Source: Thalassia testudinum
Taxonomy: Eukaryota; Streptophyta; Magnoliopsida; Alismatales; Hydrocharitaceae
Direction: 5' to 3'
Assembly (NCBI GenBank): GCA_037157565.1
Contig: JAZHRO010000012.1
Location: forward strand, 7,900,501 to 7,964,500
Length of the DNA stretch: 64,000 nt
Part shown: piece after piece, positions 11,611 to 22,421 of the stretch
Layout of the letters: the number at the start of each line of letters is the position of its first letter
How positions within the stretch are numbered: the first letter of the stretch is position 1
The notes under the pieces: generated by a model
Told to the model about the DNA's origin: nothing
Databases searched by the model: none
What the model saw: the letters and a program-made list of their open reading frames with translations, nothing else
Position numbers and translations under genes: made by a program

Positions 11611-12515
11611 GCACAGTTGGGAGAGGTACGTTTAGAAGGTGATGGACCCAATCAAGACACCCAAAAATGTGTTGGGTGACTATAGAGGTGCGGGGCAGAT
11701 GGACCCCTTGATCAGAAAGATCGTCCACCTGAGAATTACCTGGGCAGCCAGAGAGGGAGAGTCCCGCGAAGACCCCTACACGGTAGAGCGTCCCCACGGG
11801 TTACAGGGTTTCCCCCACCCGACCTCTCTTGTCACTGCGGTTCCAGGTAGACCAGAATGGGGATCTTGACCTCTTAAGTCTACCAATTTTAAGATCAGGG
11901 TGCTTAAGGTTTCACTTGAACTTTAGTCTTTTTAAGTGCAAAGAGTGACCTAATTTAAGGTTGGTTAACCCAAGGGGTCAACTTTACCTATTGTTTTCTT
12001 TAAGAGCTTTTAGGTCCTGTCTTTTAGGGTTCAAGTGTTTAGAGAGAGCCAATTGTTTAGGATTTTTCTTGTATAGGTATTTTCAGACAAGGGCTTGGGC
12101 ACACTTCATTTGGTTTTCTCAATTCTTGAGTTAAGTAGTGTGTCTCTAAATCCCTAGTGTTGGATCCTAGGTTGGCTCTACTTGGTCCAGTTAATTCTTT
12201 GTTGGGTAATTAGGGCTCAAGCAAGAATGTGTTAGCCCTTAAATACCCTTGATAGTGTGCAGAAATAATGAGTTGAAAACATGCAACTTTTATGGTTACT
12301 AAATATGGAAGACAGGTTAGCCCTATATTGCTTGTTCTTTTCTTTTCTTTCTCTTTAGAGTGTAGGGGTTAATAGTGAGAGAAAAGATTTACCTGTCTTC
12401 GGAGTGGTTGTCGTGTGGTTGCTTGTCTTCTTGAGTTCCTGTAGCTGCACAAAAGAGAGGAGATTATCAGAAATTAAAAGATACAGGAATGTTTATCTCT
12501 AGAATTAGCCGTTGT
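11611..12515 (-). other. E1 untranslated leader
   Basis: About 0.9 kb between primer site and Gag start. It is closely matched by the E2 leader (46451-47358), unlike the U5 beside it. It contains short overlapping open frames (one over 11489-11797) that I take as shadows. A 52-bp stretch at 12393-12444 is bounded by splice-like signals. Confidence 0.75.
12393..12444 (-). other. Possible 52-bp leader mini-exon (E1)
   Basis: On the minus strand a pyrimidine-rich TCTTTTGTGCAG acceptor-like signal precedes the segment, and CAG/GTAAA, a good donor-like signal, follows it. Both signals and the 52-bp length are kept in E2 (46521-46572). No transcript evidence is available, so splicing is speculative. 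Confidence 0.3.
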
Positions 12516-12533
12516 TCCCCGGCAGCGGCGCCA
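12516..12533 (-). promoter_or_regulatory. E1 primer-binding site (tRNA-Asp)
   Basis: TGGCGCCGCTGCCGGGGA on the minus strand complements the 3' end of plant tRNA-Asp with one mismatch. It lies 3 nt inside the 5' LTR, the same spacing as in E2, E3 and E4. tRNA-Asp priming is characteristic of Athila. Confidence 0.9.
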
Positions 12534-12536
12534 AAA

Positions 12537-15311
12537 TGATAATAAGCGTCTGGTTTGACCGGGTTGTGTTATATCGTTGTAGTAAAGCCGGTTGTTACCA
12601 ACGTTTTCATATAAAAATTTTTTTACTCGGAAAAATAAAAGAGTTCCCGAGGTCGAACTCAGGGAGCAAGTTGTATTCTAGAGATATACAAGTTCTATTA
12701 CAAAAATAAAGAGAGAGAGAGAGATGAAAATTTGGCTTCTTCTTCTTTTCTTCTTTCTTCCTCTTTGTCTTTGGTTCTTCCTGTTCTTCTTCTTCTTCTT
12801 CTTCTTCTTTTTCTTCTGCTTTCTTCAGATTTTCCCCTCGTGCTCTTCTTCTTCTGTTCTTCCTTGTTTCCTTTCTTTCTTTTTCGTCAGATCGTCTTCT
12901 TCTTTTCTTGCTTCTTGCTTCTCTTCATACCTTCTTCTTCTTTGTCTTCACCTGCCTTGACCTCTCTTTTTCTTCTTTCGCGATGGCCGTTGCTCTTCCT
13001 TTTTCTTCAGCGGGTCTTCTTCTTCTTTGGCTGCTGACCTTCCGTCGTCTGCGCCAGTGCTGAGACGACTTAACAATGCCTTCGCTACAGTGCAGCAGCT
13101 CCTTCTTCTTCAGCGGGTCTGCTTCTTCTTCTTTGGCCTGCACACTTCAGAGTTTATTCGTCAAGGCAAAAACCTACTCTACCCCCCTCCCCCGCGTATC
13201 TCTCTCTCTGAAATCACTCTTCGGAAGCTCTCCCAGAGCGCTACCGGGTAATCGGGTTCGGGTCAGGCCCGGGTCCAGGCCCACCGGCGTGCGTGGTGGG
13301 CGAGGAGTGCAGGTCAGTCTAATCGGGTCGGGCCAGGTCCGCGGAGCGTGGTCACGGACGAGGCCGAGTCGGGTCGGGTCGGGTGAGAGGGACCTCACCC
13401 CGTGGTAACTGAGGCAAACAGCATAAGGCAGTTTTTGCCTTTATGCATCCGCGCGCCTTCGAGAGATTCCGAGGTGGGACTAAATGTCCCACCCCAATTC
13501 TCTCACGCCTGCAGCAGGGATGGTGCTCCCAATTGCATCGGCTGTTGAGGCGCACAGCTCCAATTGAGGGCCAGGGTGTGTGCGCGAGACTCTTCCGCGC
13601 TGGCCGTGGCTATTCAACCTGGGATATCTCGGCTTGGAGCAACCTCGAGCAGGCTTCGAGCTTCCTCGCCAATGGCGGTCAAGGCCTGGAACCTGAAACC
13701 AATAGCACGGCCTCTCGGCCAAATCAGACAGGCGGGGGACCTTCGCCGTGGCACGGCGAAGGTGGTCAGGGGGTCTGCAGGGGGCGAGATGGAGCTGTTA
13801 GGTCGTCCTAGGTCAAACTGTGAGCGAGGGAGTGGGTGTGTTCGGTGGGTCTACAGAGGGTGTTTGGTGGGAAGTGGAGGGGCGGAAGAGGATCAGGGTG
13901 AGGAGGCGGAGGTTCTGCGGTAGTCGGCGAGCCGTGTGGGTCGCTGAGGTGATGGGAGCGGCTCGCCGGAGGGTGGTCGGAGGCGGAGAGGATGAGGGTG
14001 AACAGGGTCGGTAGAGGGCTTAATTGACTAAATCGAAAGCGGGGAAAGAAAGAGGAGAAGAAGGGGAGTAAGTCTAACTTAACTGCAGGGACGAAGGGGG
14101 AGGAACAGGGCGACAGTCGTATCGACTGTCGCCGGAGAAGACGATGCTCAGGGAGAGGGGCGGCGGCGAGCAGAAGGCTGGAGAGGCGCCAGCTGGGTGC
14201 GGCGTGGCGCGGGAAGAGCAGGGGAGGAGGTCTCTGCTGCTGGTAGTGCGGCAGAGCGAAGAGGTGGAGGGGGAGGAAGTCGCCGGAGCTGGTGAGCGTC
14301 TGCCGGAGAAAGAAGAGAAGAAAGCTGGGGGTTTTCTCCGTCAGATCCAGCTGTCTTCGTCGGTGGAGCGGCGGGGGGTATTTATAGGGTTGAAGCAGGG
14401 AGGAAGGCGGAGGGAGACGACGTGTCTCCCTCGCCGGAGAATGGTCGGAATATGAACCCATACCGTCCGTGCGTTCGCACGGCCGGTATGGGGGGCTACA
14501 GTGACCATGGGGGTGCTCCTGCGACGGCTGACGACGCAGGGCACCCCCGGTACACTTGCCAGGTCCTCCACCTCACCCTGCGCGGCACCATGCTCCGCGC
14601 AAGGTCGCCGGAGCATGGTGCTGGCAGGGTTTTGCAGGAGGGACCTGTTTGCAAAGAACGAAGGAGAGTTAGGGGCCAAAATGCGAGGGTTCAAAAGTTG
14701 AGGGCCAAAGAGTAAATATATGAGGACCAAAGTGTGAAGTCGGTCAAGGAGGTTTCTTCTTAGGCTCAAGTTTTTATACATGACTAATTAGGACCTAAGG
14801 AATCTGATGGTGAATTTTATTTTCATATTAAACCTTGTTTGACCGGTCAATTTGCGCAAAAACCCAAATTAAGTTATTAATTGGGCATGGTTCTCAATGT
14901 AGGTCAAAATGGGTTCTAAAGGCCAAATTGATGGTTCTAAACCCCAGAGATTATTTTTCTATGAATTTTAGAGGGTTTATTCTATTTTTACTTTGCCTCG
15001 AACCTTGTGAATTGAAGTGGGTTGTTTTAGGGTTACAGATTATCATTTGGTTCCTTGGAAGTGCTGTAGCCCTTGCTAGATCATCTCATCCCACTTTTAT
15101 TCTTATTAAGCTGTTTTGACCTATGTTTGGGCCCTGAATTACCCTGTATGCAGATTATACTGGTAAAATTGCACTTTTACCCCTTATGACTTGTTTTCTT
15201 CTCAAACTCAGAATTCTCTGAGTTAAGCTTTTCCTTGAGATATGTAGGAGCTTTTATCCTTTGTATTGGGTCAAAATGAGCTAGTTATGGCTCATGATGA
15301 GGTTCTCATCA
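12537..15311 (-). repeat. E1 5' LTR
   Basis: The LTR is 2775 bp, TG...CA, and nearly identical to 1682-4456. It carries the promoter that would transcribe E1. The U3 hairpin cluster is at 14457-14620. Confidence 0.93.
14379..14387 (-). promoter_or_regulatory. TATA box of the E1 promoter
   Basis: CTATAAATA on the minus strand is flanked by GC-rich DNA in the 5' LTR. Transcription would start some 30 bp below it and cross about 1.8 kb of R/U5 plus 0.9 kb of leader before the Gag start. Confidence 0.65.
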
Positions 15312-15316
15312 GATGT
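15312..15316. repeat. Target-site duplication of E1, right copy (GATGT)
   Basis: Exact match to 1677-1681, directly after the terminal CA of the right LTR. Confidence 0.92.
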
Positions 15317-16110
15317 CCATCTTGATCCAACTTTAATCAGATCCTCCACCCTTCTAGATCAAACGACTAATTCCTAGATCAGACGATGACCTAGACATCT
15401 GACCTTAAGCTCAGACATTTGATAACCTTGTCAGAATCATTAATAGCCTTGATTCCGACCTGATTAGCCTTGGATTTGTTTCCAACGGCTACCTAAGGCT
15501 TCCACAGACTTCCTAAGGGTTCCTAAGTCACCTATAAATAGAGGAGGACCCTTTCTTTGTTATACACATCAAATAACACTACTTCCACACTCTTTTGTGT
15601 CATAGAGAAGCAATTATCAAGAAGAGAAGTGATCATGCTCTCCAAGCCCCATTCAACAAATCCGAGAGCATCGTTACTCTGCCAAGATCATGCCTACGCA
15701 CTTCCATCTAAGGAAAGTCTCTTTTACCTATAGGAGCTAGATTAACATTAATACTTTGTGGCTCTATAGGACTATTGTTATTTTCCTTTATTTTGGTTGG
15801 GAATTCACTTGTGAATTCCCGTCTCCTTCGTAGGACAAAATACTCCTTGTGAAGAGGAGGGGTTTGAGGTACGCTACTCTCATTTAAGTAGCAATGTTAT
15901 AAGAGGTTGTACTACCCTCGTTTAAGTAGTACGTTAGTGGATTTGATCGACTTGGTCGATCAGGAAATTCTAAACCGAGAGGTTGAGGTGGTGGTTTTTA
16001 CCCGAGTTTGGGTTTCACTTAAAAATTCCTGTGTACTTGTGTGATTGCAAATTGTTGTGAGATTGCTATTATATTTCCACTTCTTTTTATATATCACGCA
16101 AATCTCACCC
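15317..16110 (+). repeat. Copia/Sirevirus-like LTR, downstream part
   Basis: This continues the AGACGTC-rich DNA interrupted by E1. It has a TATA box (CTATAAATAG near 15531) followed by a leader-like stretch. Around 15900-15965 the text ACTACCCTCGTTTAAGTAGTAC...TAGTGGATT matches 27434-27470 in the copia-like solo LTR, in the same order. It then runs to CACCCCTCTCC near 16105, the pyrimidine block typical near the end of plant copia LTRs. A degenerate initiator-tRNA-like primer site near 16229 is possible but weak. I infer a copia LTR, plus orientation, whose outer limits are unclear. Confidence 0.55.
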
Positions 16111-19100
16111 CTCTCCGTTAGAACCCACAAGAATGTGTTTTTCGTCTAGGGTTTGCTTACATGGGTTTCGTGAATCGCATTTTAGGAGGCTTAGCCTAAT
16201 TCCTTTTGCTCGCTCGAACGACTTGGTATAGAGGCTCCTCCTATTACTTTCCTCTAGCTTATCGTTGGCGGGGCCTATTGGGGTGCCCTTGAGGAGGGCC
16301 ATCCTTAGTAATGGCCAGGCACCTACAGCTAGCGTCACAGAGGCACAGGCGGGTTGCCCCTAGAGGCCTTCTTTGTGGCCTTCATGGGCCAAGTAGTTAC
16401 TTGGCCTTCATGGGTCGAGTAGTTGGGATGGAGCTCTCGCTGATATTCTGAGTGGATCGGGCTCAGGCTTCTATCAGGATCTCCTAAGCGGATTGCACTT
16501 CTAACAAGATTCTCTAGGTAGATACGTTGCTAGGCCATTAATGGTAGCTGACAGTGTCAGCATTTATTGACGGCGTAGGCCTGCTATACCCTTCACTGAA
16601 CTTTAATAGCTGGGTCTCTTTGGGTCTGACCGTGCCCACCTACTTATGTGCCGGCCAGTTGGACTACTGTGTCCGACTGCGTAAGGGGTTCTCTTGGATG
16701 TAGGTAGGTCAAATCTCCAAACTTGCCTTTATCTAGGATTCTCTGGGTTGGATCCTTAATTTTGAACCTATTGTAGAGTTTTGGATTTGATAGTAATTTT
16801 TACCCCTCATCATCGACCATCCTCAATTTCTTACTTGGGTGGGTGCAATCACACTGGAAGAATTAGTTCTTTTTGTTCTAGTTATTAGAAAAAAAATAGA
16901 AGATTTGTACCATTCGTATCACAATGCAATCCTTCATGCCTTGAACACCCAACACATGAGCGATCCTCAAACCCCTTGGCAATCTTTAGGTAATGATGAT
17001 TTGCGTAAGATCATCTTTTAGAATTTCTTGGAGGTTAAGACTCTCGAAGAATTTCCTTGCATTGTTGTCCCCTTCAGATCTTTCCTTGGATGGCCATTGC
17101 AAAGATTGCAACTAAATATGTTGTACGTAAGGATTAAAATATAAAAAGCAAAGAGATAATTTCAAAGGAAAGTACCCACTCGATGGATATGGGGGTAATT
17201 ACTATACCCCGTATGCTTAGATTTTTATTTTTGAAGAATCTTAGCTATAGTCAGGTAACGCTACAGCCTATTTTGGCTATTACCCTACCTTAAACTCCGA
17301 CATGACTAGGTACTGATACGGTTAATCATGTTGGTAGTAGGAAGGTCCTTGCAACTTATTTGTTATTTTGTCATGTGTATGGGAGGTGTTAATTGGGGAT
17401 TTAACTACTCAATCGGATTGCGGTCTTGCTTTATGCAATGGTGCAAGTCCTTTCAAGGTCAACCCCCAATACATGCTCCATGGAGGTTTGCATTGAGTTG
17501 TATTGAACGAGGGGGTTCAGCCCGTATGTTTATTTAGAGGCCCATTCATGGAGCTCTCCTACGACTCATCATGTACACATGGCGTGCATGATTATTCTTG
17601 GGGATTCTTCTTCAATTAATCAAGTTGGATAAGAGTTGAGAGATCCATTTCATATATGATATGTTGCAGTGCCACGTAGTTTGATTTTGGTATGTTGCAA
17701 CCACACCTAGATGGTTACCCAAGTAGGCTTAACTCCAGTTCGTGTAGAAGGATCCCTAGAATTAGGGTATATATGTTGTAAACTCCCTAAAAGTCGTAAT
17801 TGTGAAGTCTAGACTTAGCGGTCTGTAGCTATTAGGTGAGCCATTAATGGCTAAGTTACCATCTTAGAGAGCATTTTTCTAATTGAAATTGGAAGGTATA
17901 CCATGTGATATAAGGCTAAATGTGAGGCACAAGTATCAAAAAAATAATATATGATCGATCCGTGTTTGACTTAAGTAGGAAGTAATACATGAGTTGAGAA
18001 AGAATGACTCGATCATGAATAGGAACCAACCTATTTAGCTAATCAGGAATGTGGAGATAATATAAAGGTTGCAACGATGAGGATGTAAATTGGTGATTGG
18101 CTAGAGTGGGGGCCTAATTAAGTACGTAAAATGGATTTAAATAAACAAATAAGTAAATATTAATTCCTGCCTTTGCTTTTGTTCCTTATTGGGCACTTAT
18201 TCCTTGCTTTACCTATTCTATTCAAGTTAGCTCGGAGCATATTGCAAGAAAAATGATAGGGATAGCCAAGTTTTTAGTTTAACCAGTAAGAACTCTAGTT
18301 TTATTCAATTTACTGTTTCTGACATTTATGCATTTGTTTCTAAGAATAGTTTCACAAAATGGATCGAAAATGGATCGTTTGAGTGATTAATGAAAAAGAG
18401 AAAATTCTAGTATAAGGGTTGTGACACATAGCGACAATAACTTAATTATAAGCCTATCCATGAATCATCTCGTCCATCAACACTCGTTACCTTGAAGTCT
18501 TTCTTCTCAAGATATAGAAACTAAAAAGGTATACCATAATAGACTTTCCTAAGTTGTAATCTTCTTATGTGATATAATCACTTAGCATACTATTATGGTT
18601 CATTTGATCCACTAATTAGGCTCTAGTCTACTTGCTACCACTATTTTATGTCAATGCTTAGGAGACGACTACTAAGAGAGAATCCCCTCGATTCAAGCAG
18701 AGGTTGGGGCTCATTCACAAAATGAAGCATAAAAGAGTGAACATGTATGAGAAACAAGAATATATAGCTGGTCACCTGATTCCACCTTGTTGGATGAAAA
18801 TCCCGATTGAAGATCTAACCTTCAACTTTTACTATGATATGAAATTTTAAATCATGATATATAATGGGCTCTATAATCTCTCTCAATATGAGATGGTTTG
18901 CTCAAAACATAAAGCAAGAGAAAAGGCTAACTTTGATAATCTTCCACTTCTCCCTCCACTTTCTTTTTTTGACTTCGCTAATGCTATTGCCATTAGGATT
19001 CTACCTGTGACCGTAGGAAATTTGTTACCAAGATTTGCAGAGGATCCTTATTTGGAATTTTTTAGGGGTCACAACTCTAAAAGAGTTTCCTTTAATGACC

Positions 19101-22100
19101 ATAGCCCTTAAATCTTTCCTTGATTGTTGCGAAGATTGCAGCCAAAAATTTGTTACATAGATAAAAAAAAATAAAAAATGAAAGAAATATTCTAAAAAGA
19201 AATGATTTTACCTATTGCATACGGGTGGTTACAACCCTTGCGTGCATGGGGTTCTAGCTAACCGTAGATAGGTGGCAATATGGTTCAGCTCGAGCATATA
19301 GGGGTCATTTACTTTAACCCATAGGACAGTCTTTACGGCCAAACCGTCTGCGACCCTTCCGATCTTTTTGGACTGAACATGTAAAGGGATTCATACCCCA
19401 CATTTTTTTCTAACGAGATTACTACACTTCGTCCCAAAACATGAAGCACCATTACAAGGCATTTTTTACACGTGATATGTGCATGATGCTTGGGGGATCT
19501 TTCCCCTGTCGGTTGCTCCGTACTCTCTAGCACATCCCTGCTTGTTAAAGAGTATCCCTTCGAGAGAATCATTTCCGCTTCGAGGCTATATTTTGGTAAG
19601 AGTAATAAATTTGTGTGATAAGTAAGGGAATATGAAAAGAGTTGAATAAATTATAGAATACCTAAGTTAACAGGTTTTGATGTTTTTGACGGATTAAAGT
19701 TATTTCACAAAGACGACGAAATAACTTTATCCTACGTTAAGTCATACTTGATGGAGGATAAGTTAAGTGACGGAACAAATACTTAACTTTACATAAATTC
19801 ACTTAACCTAACAACCAAACATCACATGAGGGTCCAATCTTTTATTCACTACCACGCATCCATATTGGAGAATACAAAGCGATTGCCTTTTATCAAGTTC
19901 TCTCCTGACGAACTTTTTGGAATGAGGAGGAAGTTTGTCGTCATATTCCATTCTTTCTGACTTATGTCCCACGGAGGAGATGTTAACCTTGGCCGTTGTA
20001 CCTTACGGGTAATTAAGGCTCTGGCCTTATGCCTTTTTTTCCACCTCGCCGAAGGTATCGAGGGTGTGACACCTTCGTTGCAAGGACTAGGCTTTCCTTT
20101 TGGAAAACGATCTTTCTTGCGGAATCAGCTCAATATGATTGGATGTGAATTTATAATTACTACTTCAGTTTGGAAGTTGCAAGATCCGATCAGCCTAAGA
20201 ATAAGTAAGCGAGTCGTAGACAAAACATACAACCACACAATCACACAAGAGAGTTTGTTTACCTAATTTTACTTTACAAAGCGTACGTGTAGCCAGGGGA
20301 TCCAACCCTCAGTGCACTATGATCGAAAATAAAAGATTACAATCCTCTCTTCCTCCCTCTCTCAGTTCATTGTTTCTCTTGGGTAACTGTTGTCTCTTTT
20401 GTCGTGCATCCTGTGAGCATCTGTTACCACTTCAAGTAAATTCACCTTTAGCCCTAATCATGGGATGGTTACTTCCACAGATCGCGAGGGGAGTGGCCAA
20501 CTTCAATTATTCTATCACTCTATCCATCTCTCATGTGCTTACCATACTTGACCAGGGCGATGAACTTGGATGACCTTAGTTGACAGGTGTTTCACGGTAA
20601 TAAATGGAATCAAACTAAAGAGGAATAAAAATTTACTTCACAGAGTTATATGCTCGACGTACAATATGAGTCTTGATATTGACGATCGGCTCCCTTCGTA
20701 TGTTCAGTACGAGTCTGCTTCAACTGTATTCCATACAATATGAGTCTTGTTTTATTCTGAGGCCCATTTAATTCATTGGGCATGAATTTCTTCATACGAG
20801 GCCCGGGGAAATTTTTCCACGTCACAACATCCTTTGTAGTTGCAATCAACTTATGAGCCTTCTTAAGATTGTGCACTCCTAAGGCCTTTTATCATTGAGG
20901 GACGGGGGAGACTATTACATTAATCGCCATGCCCCTTGTATTCTTTCTTGTTGTAGCTCGAATACGCTAATTTCGTAGTGCAATGAGTAAACAGGTTTGG
21001 CTGTATGAAACCCGTACGTTGCGCAAGTACAATCTCTTTTTCAAATGTTGATCTGAGTCATGACAACTATTGGAGTGCCTTGCCATACAGGTCAGCGCAT
21101 GCCTTTTAGAAGTAAGTGACGTGGTGATGTCGTCACCGTGAGTTAGATTTGAATCAATGGTGGGGGTATCTTGATTATATATTTTTGATAGAAATCCCTC
21201 TCTTAACGATATTAAAACATTCGGGCGGAGACTTTTCACATTGATTGCTACGCATCCTAGGAGTAATCGTTGTATGTGGACACTCGATTCCTTTGAGGGT
21301 TCACGATTGCATTCAAAGTACTCTTACTGCTAATGGATTGCCTCGATGAGTTGGGTATACCCTTCACAACTGCTGATGGTTATTCTCAGATCCACGTTGA
21401 AACCAAGTTGAAGAGTGGTGACAAAGTGGGCAAGATATTAGTAAACTGGGACTTTAAGCATATATAGGGGTTTCTATATTATAAAGAGTGATGAGAGGAC
21501 CTAAACTTGTCCTGGGACTTGGTATTTCACTATTTATTGCTATGCATTACAGATGGGGATGATGCTTCCTTTTAACCGTTTCTCCATAAATTATTCATGT
21601 TTTACCCAATGGCCTCCTCTCAACCTTTTTAGTCCTACTTGCTAGGTGATCTTCTCTGCCTTCTTTTACATCTGTTGGTCTTAAATGATTACTCTTAGGC
21701 TTTAAGCCCTTTAGAGCATTGTATATGGTTTGGCCTTCTTAGAATTCTAAACTTGGAGTGTGGATAGGGACTTACAGTTTTAAGTTAAAGCATTCGAGTT
21801 TAATTAGCATGGTGACTTCCCTTCATTGCCTATGTCTCCTATATGAGCCATACTTTGCTTAGAGTATTGCCAAACTCTCCCTTTCCTCAATGCGTGGAGA
21901 CTCATTAACTAAATTAAAGACCTTGAACAACTGCTCTAGAGCTTTTTTGATGAAGACATAAGATTCTTCAAGGATATTAAGTCCTTTGGGAAGATTAATA
22001 GGAATGACTTACAGTGGAAGGACGTTAAGAGGACCTTCTCTTGGACCCTTAATGCATTTCTAGATATTAGTAAGTACCATTGCATTGTTTTTGTGCTTAC

Positions 22101-22416
22101 TATTTTTGCATGGATGCATTTTCTAAGAAGAGTGTATAAAGGCCTCACCAAGTTATAAGGACTCCTCCAATCAATTTAAAGGATACCAAGTTTGAGGAGA
22201 AGGTGGGGGCTGGAATGGAAAAGCCCTTCAGATTGACACATAAGCAAACTTGGAGGGATCAGGCTAAGCTAGTTACATAGGTTGTCTCCACCCAATAGAA
22301 AGGGAAGGGGGGTTTAAATCTTCTTGTAAGTGAGGCAAAGGGGTTTATTTGCAAGGAACGATCAACTATCAAGATGAAGTTGCAGGAGGCAACATAGTCC
22401 TTGTTCCCCTCTAATG
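16111..22416. other. Decayed repeats, no recognisable gene
   Basis: About 6.3 kb without an ORF over 100 codons and without a domain I recognise. Short open frames at 16839-17021 (plus) and 18854-19111 (plus) have protein-like composition, but I cannot place them in a family. A diverged duplication links 17032-17140 with 19053-19165. The region may be the ruined interior of one or more transposons. No TATA, LTR ends or terminal inverted repeats could be fixed. Confidence 0.45.
17032..17140 (+). repeat. Diverged exon-like duplication, copy 1
   Basis: This resembles 19053-19165 over about 110 bp, including a run that reads AKIATKYVV here and AKIAAKNLL there. A donor-like GTAAG follows in this copy only. 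It is probably the remains of a duplicated transposon coding segment. Family unknown. Confidence 0.35.
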
Positions 22417-22421
22417 GTGAT

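Larger units (their letters stand above)
1682..15311 (-). mobile_element. E1: complete Athila-like Ty3/gypsy LTR retrotransposon
   Basis: This is a 13,630-bp element read on the minus strand. From its 5' end it has an LTR (12537-15311), a tRNA-Asp primer site (12516-12533), a leader, one Gag-Pol ORF (5911-11610), a polypurine-like internal block (5740-5777), a 3' non-coding region with imperfect tandem repeats, a polypurine tract (4457-4471) and a 3' LTR (1682-4456). It is bounded by GATGT duplications. Both LTRs are 2775 bp, and I found two substitutions between them: one at LTR position 5 from the left edge (TGATG versus TGATA) and one near 3194/14052. Gag-Pol order, the tRNA-Asp primer and the absence of a chromodomain fit Athila. 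No env-like ORF follows pol. All required parts look intact, so it may be mobilisation-competent. Confidence 0.93.

Noticed and set aside
16221..16240. Initiator-tRNA primer site of a copia element (TGGTATAGAGGC)
   Set aside because: Only a gapped match to the consensus and no LTR end directly before it; kept as a remark only.
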